The notes: a model not told the origin generated them from the sequence alone. Numbered from the stretch's first letter, positions 9,964 to 19,714 are shown. The stretch: DNA of 40,762 nucleotides from Microcaldota archaeon (GCA_021817125.1 JAKAWC010000006.1:1-40762), one strand, 5' to 3'. Numbers and translations: made by a program.

Positions 9964-10554
9964 ATGAGGGTTCTAGTCCAGTCAACTAGAGAGAGTATTC
10001 TTCTGCAGAAGCTTCAGGAGGCAACGCATGAACTCGGCCAGACAATAGAGTGCTTACTCTTTAAGGATGGCAAGGTTAAGACATCGACGCAAGTCAACAG
10101 CGAGTTAAACTCCAGTGCAGATACTAAACTCCGTCGAGAGTTGGTTGCAAAGTGGTTAACTCTTCGTTTTCTCAGCGGGGCGCTTGATGATGAGGGCTTG
10201 AATGACCGCTTGGAGGCATTTGGCCCCGTTCTCGAACATTCGCTCCGGGGCATTCCGGGGATCTGGAGCGCGTCGGAGGACCTTTTGCGTGCTAGAGGTC
10301 CAGCGGTAGACCACCGGACAGCATATGGCGTCGAGAAGAGCATAGACGACTGTGCCCTTGAGGCTGTTGCACTCACGCATATACCATTGTGGAACAAGCC
10401 GTACTTTATGATGGACATCCGAAAGCTGCTTCGGCTTAACGAGACGGAGATGTGCGGGCTTATTACTGTTGAGGAGAAGCAGACAGAGGCAGCAAAGCCG
10501 CCTGGTGACGCTACGACAGAAGCGAGCAAGACGGATGAGCATTCCTCCTTGTAG
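9964..10554 (+). CDS. Uncharacterised protein, cassette member P3
   Basis: 196 aa; N-terminal half aligns by eye with P2 (DGKxK...EL..S...EL...LTL...D..L..R); disordered C-term. Confidence 0.65.
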   Translation: MRVLVQSTRESILLQKLQEATHELGQTIECLLFKDGKVKTSTQVNSELNSSADTKLRRELVAKWLTLRFLSGALDDEGLNDRLEAFGPVLEHSLRGIPGIWSASEDLLRARGPAVDHRTAYGVEKSIDDCALEAVALTHIPLWNKPYFMMDIRKLLRLNETEMCGLITVEEKQTEAAKPPGDATTEASKTDEHSSL

Positions 10555-10595
10555 ATGCTGTGCACCCCTGGAACGCGGGTGAGAGTAAATCGTCC

Positions 10596-10630
10596 TTGCC
10601 CGAGGGCAGCGGTTGCGTCTCTTCGGGCAA
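10596..10630. other. Inverted repeat TTGCCCGA/TCGGGCAA
   Basis: Perfect 8-bp arms with a 19-nt loop in the P3-UbiA intergenic region. Confidence 0.4.
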
Positions 10631-10656
10631 CCAAATTCGGAAGCGCACACCAGCGG

Positions 10657-10684
10657 GAGATGTCTGACATCTCTCTGTTTTTAG
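10657..10684 (+). terminator. Hairpin GAGATGT-CTG-ACATCTC followed by TCTGTTTTTAG
   Basis: 7-bp stem, 3-nt loop, T-rich tail downstream of P3. Confidence 0.5.
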
Positions 10685-10708
10685 ATTCTCGGATTCGAAT
10701 AGATTCTT

Positions 10709-11578
10709 ATGAACAAGCTTGCCGCCGTCCTGAAACTTGTCAGGATAGAACATAGCATAATGTCTGCGGTCGCCGTGATTGCTGCCGAGCTTATCGCAGG
10801 AAGACTGCCAGGGCTTCCCCTCCTCTTGCTTAGCCTTGTCGCACCTGTTTTCCTGAACATGACCTCGTTTGCGATTAATGATTACTTTGACATTGAGACA
10901 GACAGGCTGAACAAGAAGAAAAGACCGCTCGTTACCGGAGACCTAGCACCAGATACCGCGCTGTATATAACTGGAATCACGCTTGTGGTGGGGGTAGCGG
11001 CGAGCTATTTTATAAACACCGCCTGCTTTGAGATAGCCATCATATTCGGCATCTTTGACGTACTCTACAGCTACAAGCTGAAGGACATCCTGCTCGTCGG
11101 CAACTCGTACGTCGCATTGTCCATGGCGATAGCGTTCGTCTATGGTTCTTATGTAGTCACGCCCGCTTTGGGGCCGGCCATCACCATTGTCACGGTGCTG
11201 GTGTTCTTTAGCGGAATGGCCCGCGAGATCCACGGGACCATCAGGGATTACAGGGGAGACCTGAGGGCAAGGGGGGCGAAGACCCTGCCCATGGCAATCG
11301 GGATGCGCAGTGCGTCCATGATTGCATTTGCTTTGTACTTATGCTCCGCGTTGCTCGGCGTTTATCTGTTCCTATACGTTGCGCCATTCAGGCTCAACAT
11401 AGCATACAGCCTTATATTCGGTGTTGCGATGGCAATGCTGTTCTATGTCGGGGTGATATTTATTACAAGCAAGAGGCAGAAGGACTACGACAGGACGAGG
11501 AACATATCCCTGGCTGCGATGGCGATAGCAATAATCGCCCTGCTCATAGCCCCTTTGGCGCCTTTTGCTTATATCTAA
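10709..11578 (+). CDS. UbiA-family prenyltransferase (archaeal DGGGP synthase-like)
   Basis: NDYFDIETDRLNKKKRPLVTGDL motif, second motif REIHGTIRDYRGDLRARGAKTLP, multi-TM. Confidence 0.88.
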   Translation: MNKLAAVLKLVRIEHSIMSAVAVIAAELIAGRLPGLPLLLLSLVAPVFLNMTSFAINDYFDIETDRLNKKKRPLVTGDLAPDTALYITGITLVVGVAASYFINTACFEIAIIFGIFDVLYSYKLKDILLVGNSYVALSMAIAFVYGSYVVTPALGPAITIVTVLVFFSGMAREIHGTIRDYRGDLRARGAKTLPMAIGMRSASMIAFALYLCSALLGVYLFLYVAPFRLNIAYSLIFGVAMAMLFYVGVIFITSKRQKDYDRTRNISLAAMAIAIIALLIAPLAPFAYI

Positions 11579-12020
11579 GGTACTTTCGCAGCTTAGCCAC
11601 CTCCGCGAGGTACGCTTTCCGGGGCAGGACATTTGCCTTTGTGTCGATGTCCTTGTATATATCATCATCATTAGCATATGCGTCATTCGGCTTTCTCGGC
11701 ACTATGTGGATATGGAAATGCGCTATGCTCGCGCCGGCTGGCTTGCCACGCTGGATGACCAGATTGTAGGACTTGCAGTCCCCGTATACCTTTGCGAGTC
11801 CCGGCAGCACGCTCTTGAGGATATGCCTTAGATCAGCGAACTCTTCAGGCGACAGCTCGTTTATATCGACAACGTGCCTCTTTGATACTACAAGACAGTG
11901 GCCGGGCAGAAGCGGCTTTTTGTCGTACAGAGCAAGGAAGTGTTTTGTCGCGAAGAATGCCTCACTATACCTCTTCTCATCGCAGAATGCGTCCTTGCCC
12001 TTGTCCATGCCATGCCTCAT
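11544..12020 (-). CDS. HIT-family hydrolase
   Basis: HFHIHIVPR histidine triad; start corrected to 12020 (MRHGMDKGKDAFCDEK), sharing ATGA with the upstream stop. Confidence 0.9.
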   Translation of the reverse strand: MRHGMDKGKDAFCDEKRYSEAFFATKHFLALYDKKPLLPGHCLVVSKRHVVDINELSPEEFADLRHILKSVLPGLAKVYGDCKSYNLVIQRGKPAGASIAHFHIHIVPRKPNDAYANDDDIYKDIDTKANVLPRKAYLAEVAKLRKYLRYKQKAPKGL

Positions 12021-13777
12021 CTCCGGTGTGTGCGGCGTCCGACCGGTTTGCTGCTCTTCGGCAGAAACTGGAGCAGCTGCATAATCAGGATTATTATTAG
12101 CACTATGAGGATTGCAAGCATGGTTGAGTAGAGGTTCTGAATTGATTGGTTGAGCTGTGATATCTGCAGTGCTATCTGGGAGCCAGTTACATTGTAAACG
12201 AATGAGGCTGCCAGCTGACGGTTGGTGCTGTCGAGGCCACTCGCCAGTAGCGCCACGGCGTATGCAGATGCAATAGAACCCTGCTGCGCAGAAGAGTTCT
12301 GGGACTGTGCATTGCTGAGATAGAAGTCCGCCTGGGCGGCGAACTGCGACGGCCACACCCCATGGGTGGAATTGACCAACAGCGCGCCGATCTTCTGTTC
12401 GGTGGATGATGCATTATTGCCTGCAGATGCCGCGAACGCTCGGTCGTAGTCAAGCGCATAGAGCACAGCCCCGTAGTTGCCCTCGTTATAGTTCATCCTC
12501 GCGGAAGTTGTGTATAAGGACACATCGGTTATCGTCAGGTTGTTGAGCTCTGACTGAGCCTCATTCCGTATGTTTGGCGGGTATCCTACAGGAGTTCCGC
12601 CGATAGAAGCCGCAACTGAATACATCTTTGAAGCGGCGCTGCACCATGCGTAGGCAGATGCTGAGTTGTACAGGTTTGTCAGGATACCGTCTATGGACTC
12701 GGAAGAATTCAACACCTGCAATGATGAGTTTATCGTCAACTCGCCCCACGACTGCCTCAGCTGGCCTCCAATCACGTACTCGTAGTTCTGGCTGGTTATC
12801 TGAGGAGCCGTCAAGGACGTGCAGTATGAGGAGATGCTGTCAAGTTCTGTCCTTGCATTTTCGAGCGTCAGCCCCCGCGAGTTGGCCATGGTGAACGCAG
12901 CAGGGTACTCGAGGAACGCGAGATCGGCTCCGGTGTATAAATACCCTTTCGAAGCTATCGACGAATAGTTTGAGAGCATGCCGAGCATGGTTGCCCTGGC
13001 CTGCACATAGCCACTGCCAGTCACATTTATCTCTTTGGAGACGTATTCGATGGTGAAGTTCGTGAGGTTGGCGAACTCTGAGAAGTTGCAACCGGTGCAC
13101 GTGACATTTGCCCTTGGCAGAGAACTTAGCTTATAATACGGAGGCATGTTGAGCGTTAGGGCGGTTATCGTAGGCTTGCCAAATGCGAACGCCGCTGCCT
13201 GGCTCACATTCGCTACTTCGATTAGAGGTATGCCGATATTCTGCTGTGACACGTAGTATAGCAGATACTCCAGGCTGCCCGGAGGCGTGAACGGCACGAG
13301 CATATACTTTAGGTTCCCTGCTTTTGCAGCTTCGGCCTTGTTGTACACCCCTCCGATGAGCCCAACAGAGCCGTCAGGGTTTATGGTGCCTGTCACCGTG
13401 AAGTTGCTGTTTAACGGCTTTTTCTCCAGGGCGGATATCGTAAGCAGGGTCAGTGCGAGCCCTCCGCTTGGACCGGAGACACTGCCAGTAGTGTCGTTTA
13501 TGAAGTAGGTCACGTTATATAGGGAGAGATTCATGCCGGTATATGCAAATGCATATTGGGCAGCTGTCTGACCTGATTGCTGTGTCGATGCGCCCACATT
13601 GACAGGTCCCTTTATAACCACCTGACCGTTGCCGGAGGATATGTTTACGGTTACCTGTGTAAGGGTGCCGTTCGTGACAGAGATGACGGCAGGCGCGTAG
13701 ATGCTTGCGGAGTAGTGCTGCGCCGAGATGGAAGCCGCTAAGAGCAGCAGGGATAGCATTGCAAATAGGAACTTCAT
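12017..13777 (-). CDS. Secreted/membrane S16 (Lon-type) serine protease-like protein, COG1750-like
   Basis: Signal peptide; SGPSGGLALTL (Ser) and TINPDGSVGLIGGVYNKAEAAKAGNLKYMLVP (Lys) as in the Lon Ser-Lys dyad; C-terminal TM and basic tail. Confidence 0.8.
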   Translation of the reverse strand: MKFLFAMLSLLLLAASISAQHYSASIYAPAVISVTNGTLTQVTVNISSGNGQVVIKGPVNVGASTQQSGQTAAQYAFAYTGMNLSLYNVTYFINDTTGSVSGPSGGLALTLLTISALEKKPLNSNFTVTGTINPDGSVGLIGGVYNKAEAAKAGNLKYMLVPFTPPGSLEYLLYYVSQQNIGIPLIEVANVSQAAAFAFGKPTITALTLNMPPYYKLSSLPRANVTCTGCNFSEFANLTNFTIEYVSKEINVTGSGYVQARATMLGMLSNYSSIASKGYLYTGADLAFLEYPAAFTMANSRGLTLENARTELDSISSYCTSLTAPQITSQNYEYVIGGQLRQSWGELTINSSLQVLNSSESIDGILTNLYNSASAYAWCSAASKMYSVAASIGGTPVGYPPNIRNEAQSELNNLTITDVSLYTTSARMNYNEGNYGAVLYALDYDRAFAASAGNNASSTEQKIGALLVNSTHGVWPSQFAAQADFYLSNAQSQNSSAQQGSIASAYAVALLASGLDSTNRQLAASFVYNVTGSQIALQISQLNQSIQNLYSTMLAILIVLIIILIMQLLQFLPKSSKPVGRRTHRR

Positions 13778-13836
13778 TTTGACCCCATAAAGGCTACGTC
13801 GCCAATATTTAAAAAGATACTATCCGAATCTAGTAC

Positions 13837-15564
13837 ATGGCAGTGCAGACCTCACACTTCACACCTGTATTCTCTTCGGGCAGCAAAAAGTGGACTACGC
13901 GGAAGGTTGTGCTCCTCCTTCTGCTTGAACTGCTCGTCCTATCTGTAAGGCTGGTCACAAGCCCAATCCCGTCATATGTCAGCGTAGGGGACGAGGGCAT
14001 ATACATGAGCATCATGTACTACAACGCATACGGCGGGCAGAGCGAGGGCGGGATATACCGCGGCTTTGGCGGAGTGAACTTCGGCAACATAAACGATAGC
14101 CATTTTGATCCGGGAGTGGTATTCAACTTTTACGACTCTTTTATATATCCGGAGATCTTGATAGGGGACTTGTTTGGAGTATCCGCAACCAATGCAATTG
14201 CGTTTGTGCTCCTGATGTCGCTTGTGGAGGCTTTGTTCGCCTTTTTGATCATAGACCATATAGCGGGCACCCGGTCGGCGACGCTGGGAATGATACTTCT
14301 TGCGTTCTTCCCGCTTGATGTGGTATACTCAAACTACGTCCAGCCGTTCGTGCCTCTTGCGGCGTTCACGGCCATAACGCTGTTCTTCTTCGTCAAATCA
14401 CTTGACGACAAGAAAGGACTTGCAAAATATGCGCTCGCGGCAGGAATATTCGCAAACATAGCCTACGAAGCCAATCCCTGGGGGCTGCTGGACATCATGT
14501 TTATCGTGGCGTATCTTGCCGCCACTTATGTTTGGAGCTCGGCCAAAGGCAAAAGGTCGGTCAACTTGCGAGTGCTTGCGTTCTCCGCGTTGGGGTTCCT
14601 GCTAACATTCTCGATCACCGGAGTTTATTATTTTGCACTGTCAGGGAACTTCTTTCTGTATCCTGCAGTAGACCATAATGTCTTCGCCAGGCAGGTGTAC
14701 CTTACTTGGAATCAGGGCAGCACGTTGATCGGACTTCCGCAGCCATTCGGAAGTTATGTGGTAGACTACGTATTCTCCGCGCCTAACTTTTATGTTCAGA
14801 CACTGCTGGGTGGGCTCACAGGAGACGGCTTTCAGGTATACCTGCTCTCGGTGATGCTCTACCTTGCGATATTCGGATCTATCATGGCCTTGTTAAAGAG
14901 AGTTAGAAAGGAGATCAAGCATGCTTTGTTGTTCGCTGCTTTCTTCGTGGTACTTCTCTTTGCGCTGAACTTCCTGCCTACGGCGATGGTGCCAGTTCCA
15001 GGCGGGCTGACGGTCATAGGGATGGCAGACCACATGTATGTGTACCTGGAGATCCTTGCGCTGCCAATCGTCATTGTCAGTGCCGTGGCTATAGGCTGGC
15101 TGTTCGATAGGGGAGGCATCTGCAGGGGCATCGCCTTGGCTATGATAATCACTGCCCTCTTCGGAGATTTCCTAAGCTTAAGTTATGATAGTGCATATTA
15201 CAAAGCAGGGCTTTACTCGTACATCGCTTTTGCGGGCTTCTACAACCAGCACAAGAACGCCACTTTTTATGTAAATGATCAATTTGGGGGCAATGCGAGG
15301 TTCACCGTAGGCGGCAGGGCCGGCAACATAGTGTTTGTTTCGACGTGCCAGCCAGTCTCAACATTTGCGGACGGCTCTTACTTGGTGGAGGGAGGAACGA
15401 TAAGCATATCGGCGTCGCCTTCACTGATGCAGAGGATGGAAGACTGCTACGCCAACTTCACGCGCAATATTACTCCCGTTTACTATGAACCAAACCCGTT
15501 CGCGGCGTATGCATCACCAGAGCCCCCGCTGGAGATTTACCGGATTGGCAACGGTACCCGCTAA
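13837..15564 (+). CDS. GT-C fold (GT39-like) membrane glycosyltransferase
   Basis: Multi-TM; SVGDEGIYMSIMYYNAY acidic loop motif; soluble C-term. Confidence 0.7.
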   Translation: MAVQTSHFTPVFSSGSKKWTTRKVVLLLLLELLVLSVRLVTSPIPSYVSVGDEGIYMSIMYYNAYGGQSEGGIYRGFGGVNFGNINDSHFDPGVVFNFYDSFIYPEILIGDLFGVSATNAIAFVLLMSLVEALFAFLIIDHIAGTRSATLGMILLAFFPLDVVYSNYVQPFVPLAAFTAITLFFFVKSLDDKKGLAKYALAAGIFANIAYEANPWGLLDIMFIVAYLAATYVWSSAKGKRSVNLRVLAFSALGFLLTFSITGVYYFALSGNFFLYPAVDHNVFARQVYLTWNQGSTLIGLPQPFGSYVVDYVFSAPNFYVQTLLGGLTGDGFQVYLLSVMLYLAIFGSIMALLKRVRKEIKHALLFAAFFVVLLFALNFLPTAMVPVPGGLTVIGMADHMYVYLEILALPIVIVSAVAIGWLFDRGGICRGIALAMIITALFGDFLSLSYDSAYYKAGLYSYIAFAGFYNQHKNATFYVNDQFGGNARFTVGGRAGNIVFVSTCQPVSTFADGSYLVEGGTISISASPSLMQRMEDCYANFTRNITPVYYEPNPFAAYASPEPPLEIYRIGNGTR

Positions 15565-16823
15565 TCGAAGTCGGACATGCTTGCCTGCTTCCTCTTTGGC
15601 TTCTTGTCGTCTGGAGATGCCTTATTCATCACGTCGACTACGCCGAACACGCCATCATATCCTGGAATGAGCTTGACCCGTTCCGTGCGGACGTTCTCTA
15701 TCCCTTTTGCGACATCGGCATCCATCTCTGCTATCTGCGCAGGGTCGATGTTTAGCAGGATATCAAATTCGGTGCCCAATCGGGCCAGCATATCGTTGTA
15801 GGCCCGCTTTACTGCGGTGGAGGTCACTACGGACGTCTTTACCTGTGCAATTATCTCTAGAAGAGGCACAGCGTGGACAGTCGGAATTGCGGCTTTTGGC
15901 AGATGACCTTCGGGCCTGTCCGCAAGCTGGTCGACCCTGTGCTCTACCCCGATGGTGAGGGGTCTCCCGCATTTCGGGCACCTGCCATTGTACTTCTGCG
16001 CCTCTTTCGGACTCAGTGATATCTGGCAGTTGCGGTGACCGTCGTAGTGATACTTGCCCTCGTCCGGATAGAACTCGATGTTCTTCTTGAGCTTCTTGTT
16101 CTTTATTGCATTCAGGATTGCGGCATATGACAATCCATCTTCGCTGAATTCGAACACAGTTGCTTCCCTCCCTATCTTTGGCAGCGAATGGGCGTCGCTG
16201 TTCGAGATCGGAAGGTATTTGTCGAGCTTTGAGAGCCTCCAGAACATCGCAGGGTCGGCAGAGAGACCGGTCTCGGCACAGTAGATGTATTTGGCCTGGT
16301 CCCCATATGCCTCCTCTATCGAGTCGAACCCGGAGAACGACCCCAGAACGCCGAACCAGGGAGTCCAGCTGTGTGCCGGGAAGATTATTGCATCTCTGTT
16401 GACGCCGATTACCTTCTCTACGAGTTCGCTGCACGACATGCTTAGTGCGGGTCTGCCGTCAGACTCCAGCGCCCCTCTGGTCTTTACCTCATCTATTATC
16501 GCATCGACGTCGTCCAGGCTTGGCACAAGGATGCAATTGTGCACCCGCCTGTTCTTGCCCCCTGCGTCGAATATGTTTGATACCTCTGAACTGAGGACAA
16601 AGCGAGTGCCAGTCTTGGACCCTTTTACTTTGTACAAGCCTGGTTCCGCGTCCTCGAGCTTCATCTTCAGCTCGTCGACCCACAACGGGTGCGTGAAGTC
16701 GCCGGTGCCTATTACCTTTACCCCTTTCTCCTTGGCAGCCTCATCGATGCCTTCTATCGTTATGTTGGGGCTACAAGCCATGGCGTGTCTGGAATGGATG
16801 TGGAAGTCGGCTATGTACTCCAT
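15561..16823 (-). CDS. PHP-domain protein, COG1379-like (UvrD/helicase-associated family)
   Basis: DFHIHSRHA, GTGDFTHP, SNSDAHSL motifs plus Zn-binding CP.CGRPL; start MEYIADF at 16823. Confidence 0.85.
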   Translation of the reverse strand: MEYIADFHIHSRHAMACSPNITIEGIDEAAKEKGVKVIGTGDFTHPLWVDELKMKLEDAEPGLYKVKGSKTGTRFVLSSEVSNIFDAGGKNRRVHNCILVPSLDDVDAIIDEVKTRGALESDGRPALSMSCSELVEKVIGVNRDAIIFPAHSWTPWFGVLGSFSGFDSIEEAYGDQAKYIYCAETGLSADPAMFWRLSKLDKYLPISNSDAHSLPKIGREATVFEFSEDGLSYAAILNAIKNKKLKKNIEFYPDEGKYHYDGHRNCQISLSPKEAQKYNGRCPKCGRPLTIGVEHRVDQLADRPEGHLPKAAIPTVHAVPLLEIIAQVKTSVVTSTAVKRAYNDMLARLGTEFDILLNIDPAQIAEMDADVAKGIENVRTERVKLIPGYDGVFGVVDVMNKASPDDKKPKRKQASMSDFD

Positions 16824-16827
16824 GCAT

Positions 16828-17487
16828 TCACTTGTTTGCCGTGACCCCGTTCTTCGGGCAGATTTTGTTGAGTGTACATTTGCTGCAGATTGGAGTCGGC
16901 GCCTGGCACACCGCGCGCCCATGGAACTTGATGGCGTATGCTATCCTGCCCCAGTCCTTCCTGTCGACCAGCCTCATCAGATCGAGCTCCATTTCGTCTG
17001 GCTTTGCACTCTTGCTCAGACCAAGCCTGAGCGACACCCTATTGACGTGTGTGTCGACAGGTATACCCTCCGCGATGCCGAATGCGTTGATTAATATGGT
17101 ATTTGCTGACTTTCGGCCTATGCCCGGAAGCTCGACCAGTTCCTCCATGCTGTTCGGCACCTTGCCGCCGTGCCTCTCCTCTATTAGCTTGCAGGCCTTG
17201 ATTATGCTGGCGACTTTGTTGCCTGCGAAGAGTATGCCGTGGATATGCTTTAGGATGTCCTTCGGGTTGGCATTGGCGTAGTCCTTTGCAGTCGTGTAGT
17301 GCTTAAATATCTCAGTCGTGCACTTATTGACGGTCTCATCCCTTGACCTTGCAGCGAGGATTATCGCTACCATCATCTCGAGAGGATTTGAGAACTTGAG
17401 TATCTCCTTTGCGCCCGGATATTCCTTCTTCAGCAACTCCAATGCCTTCTTCGCAGACTCCTTGTCGAGCAGCTTTGATTCGGGCAT
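16828..17487 (-). CDS. nth: Endonuclease III
   Basis: HhH ELPGIGRKSANTIL, VDTHVNRV catalytic Asp, C-terminal Fe-S cysteines CQAPTPICSKCTLNKIC. Confidence 0.94.
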   Translation of the reverse strand: MPESKLLDKESAKKALELLKKEYPGAKEILKFSNPLEMMVAIILAARSRDETVNKCTTEIFKHYTTAKDYANANPKDILKHIHGILFAGNKVASIIKACKLIEERHGGKVPNSMEELVELPGIGRKSANTILINAFGIAEGIPVDTHVNRVSLRLGLSKSAKPDEMELDLMRLVDRKDWGRIAYAIKFHGRAVCQAPTPICSKCTLNKICPKNGVTANK

Positions 17488-17491
17488 CCGA

Positions 17492-18781
17492 TCACGGAGT
17501 CAGCCGGTTTCTGTCTCGTGGGAATAACGATGCTTCGCGGATGTTTGCTCTGTCAGTAAGTTTCATCGTGAACCGCTCGAGCCCGAATGACCATCCTGCG
17601 TGGGGCGGAGCGCCGCGGCCCATTGCGTTTATGTAGAACTCGAACGCCTTGACGTTCATGCCGCGCTTCTTTATCGCTTCCTCGAGCAAGGATGGGATGT
17701 GTATCCTCTGGGCGCCGCTGACGAGCTCCATCCCCTTGTAAAGAAGGTCAAAGCTGTTGCTGAACTCTGGATTCTTCTCGTTCGGCATGCTGTAGAACGC
17801 TCTGACAGCAGTCGGATATTCCGTAACTACTACGAAATCACCGTATAACCTGCATATTCCCGTTTCATCCTCGCGAGTCAGGTCCTGGCCGAATTCTATC
17901 TTGCCTCCGTTCGCCTGCAACTTCTTTACGGCGTCCTTATACTTTACCACACTTATCTTGTGCGGCTTCAGCTCGACGCCGAGCTCCTCAAGGTCTGGCC
18001 CGTTGCACTTGATGACCTCTTTGACTACGCCTGTTGCGACATTCTTGAGTATCCTTATGACATCGTTGTGGTCGGCGAACCCCATCTCAATATCCATCTG
18101 CGTTATCTCGTTTATGTGATAAATTGTGTTATGCTTCTCTGCCCTGAAGATTGGCATTATCATAAAGACCCTGTCCATGCCGCCTATTACCGCAAGCTGC
18201 TTGTATAGCTGGGGAGACTGCGCTAGGTAGGCTTTCCTCTCGAAGTATTTCACTTCGAACAGGTCTGCTCCGCCTTCGGTCGCTTCTTCAACGAGGGTAG
18301 GGGTCCGTATCTCCTGGAATCCCTTCTTCTGGACGATGGTCCGGAAGCTCCTGAGCACAGTGGTCTGTATGTTGAATACAGCAGTGGTCTCCAACCGCCT
18401 AAGGTCAATATATCTGTAGTCAAGCCTTACGTCAATCTCTGCCGGGACCTTTCCCGTAACCTCGAACGGTATCGCGGCGACGAGCGGATTGAGGTCCTTG
18501 ACTTCCAGCGGAACGAGTTCGTACCCCTTCTTCGCCACTTGGCTCTTTGTCACCTTTGCCTTTACGCTTACGACGCTCTCCTTCTTCAGTAGCATTGACT
18601 TTATTACCGGCTCGGCTGTGGTCTCTTTCTTGGCGACCACCTGGACTATCCCCGTATGGTCCCTTAAAAGTAAGAACACGATGTTGCCCTTGTCCCGCAC
18701 TTCGTGGACCCAGCCGCAGACAGTGACCTCTTCCCCGTCCATCTCTGCGTTGATCTCTTTGACATAATGAGTTCTGAGCAA
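17492..18781 (-). CDS. aspS: Aspartyl-tRNA synthetase, archaeal type
   Basis: N-term OB fold (VCGWVHEVRDKGNIVFLLLRDHTG); class II motifs FRAEKHNTIYHINEITQMDIEMGF and GRGAPPHAGWSFGLERF. Confidence 0.96.
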   Translation of the reverse strand: MLRTHYVKEINAEMDGEEVTVCGWVHEVRDKGNIVFLLLRDHTGIVQVVAKKETTAEPVIKSMLLKKESVVSVKAKVTKSQVAKKGYELVPLEVKDLNPLVAAIPFEVTGKVPAEIDVRLDYRYIDLRRLETTAVFNIQTTVLRSFRTIVQKKGFQEIRTPTLVEEATEGGADLFEVKYFERKAYLAQSPQLYKQLAVIGGMDRVFMIMPIFRAEKHNTIYHINEITQMDIEMGFADHNDVIRILKNVATGVVKEVIKCNGPDLEELGVELKPHKISVVKYKDAVKKLQANGGKIEFGQDLTREDETGICRLYGDFVVVTEYPTAVRAFYSMPNEKNPEFSNSFDLLYKGMELVSGAQRIHIPSLLEEAIKKRGMNVKAFEFYINAMGRGAPPHAGWSFGLERFTMKLTDRANIREASLFPRDRNRLTP

Positions 18782-18820
18782 AGCAGCACCGATTACAGGT
18801 TACTATCGAAAGGATAAATA

Positions 18821-19261
18821 TTAAAATGCTCTCTGTTGCTTCATCCTCTTGAGAGCCTCGAAGCCTTTCCTCAGCGCCGGAAGGAATGAGTCACCTTTGT
18901 CAAAGTAACGTTCAAGTTCCTGCTCCGTGACCCACTTGAACTCGGTGTGTTCTTTGCTGAGGGCTATTCCTTTTTCGGGGTTCTTCAGTCTTGCTAGATA
19001 GTTAATTTCTACCCAGTGCTCATCCCGCTCCGGGAAGAGGTAAGTTGCGGCATAGTAAAGAGCTTCTACATGTATCTCAGCACAAAGTTCCTCCATAGAC
19101 TCCCTCTTGAGGGCGTCCTCCAGTGTCTCCCCAAACTCGACATGCCCCCCCGGTATGTCATATTTGCCAGGAAAGAAGCTCAAACTGGGAGACCGCTTAA
19201 GCAGAAGCAACTTGTTGCCATCATGCACGAAAGCCCCTGTGATTATCTTTTGCGTCTTCAT
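18821..19261 (-). CDS. NUDIX hydrolase
   Basis: Nudix box GHVEFGETLEDALKRESMEEL. Confidence 0.93.
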   Translation of the reverse strand: MKTQKIITGAFVHDGNKLLLLKRSPSLSFFPGKYDIPGGHVEFGETLEDALKRESMEELCAEIHVEALYYAATYLFPERDEHWVEINYLARLKNPEKGIALSKEHTEFKWVTEQELERYFDKGDSFLPALRKGFEALKRMKQQRAF

Positions 19262-19299
19262 GCCAGCGCCGGATGAGAAGCATGAGTGAGAGATAAGAG

Positions 19300-19608
19300 C
19301 TATCTCTCGAGCGTTATCTCTATCGAACTGACTTTCGACTTTGTGCCGTCCTCGTTCGCAAGCTCTTCAGAACCTATCGCGATCGTGCTGACCTTCGCAT
19401 CCTGAACGAACCTGTTCCTTGATATCTCGGCCACGTCCACGGCCCTCGATATGGCATTGCCCCTCGCTCTGACCTTCACGGCCTTTGCCCCGTTGTTGAA
19501 CTGCGTCACTACCGCAAGCACGTAATTCATCGCAGGCTTCTTTCCGACGAAGACCTCGTTCTCAGGTATTGTTGATTCCTTGCTTTGTGTTCTTTGTTCT
19601 TCTGCCAT
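19300..19608 (-). CDS. albA: Alba-family DNA/RNA-binding protein
   Basis: [49 protein letters not shown]. Confidence 0.93.
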   Translation of the reverse strand: MAEEQRTQSKESTIPENEVFVGKKPAMNYVLAVVTQFNNGAKAVKVRARGNAISRAVDVAEISRNRFVQDAKVSTIAIGSEELANEDGTKSKVSSIEITLER

Positions 19609-19617
19609 ATGATCACC

Positions 19618-19652
19618 TTAAGCGCATGCGCTGGATGCCCACTGACGCTTAA
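19618..19652 (-). promoter_or_regulatory. Inverted repeats in the alba 5' leader
   Basis: TTAAGCG(19618-19624)/CGCTTAA(19646-19652), with nested 12-bp palindrome AGCGCATGCGCT (19621-19632), immediately before the SD-like GGTGAT. Confidence 0.45.
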
Positions 19653-19714
19653 TGGATGATATGTTACTAAAGAGTATTTAAGGATTTCCTACCCTGCTGG
19701 GACTTCCCGCAGAT

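Noticed and set aside
10511-10755. Small ORFs in the P3-UbiA intergenic region (10511-10753 minus, 10555-10755 plus)
   Set aside because: They cross hairpins and neighbouring gene ends; composition is not protein-like and no start context is visible.
15561-16922. PHP protein start at 16922
   Set aside because: N-terminal extension overlaps nth and is not family-like; MEYIADFHIH at 16823 is the natural start.
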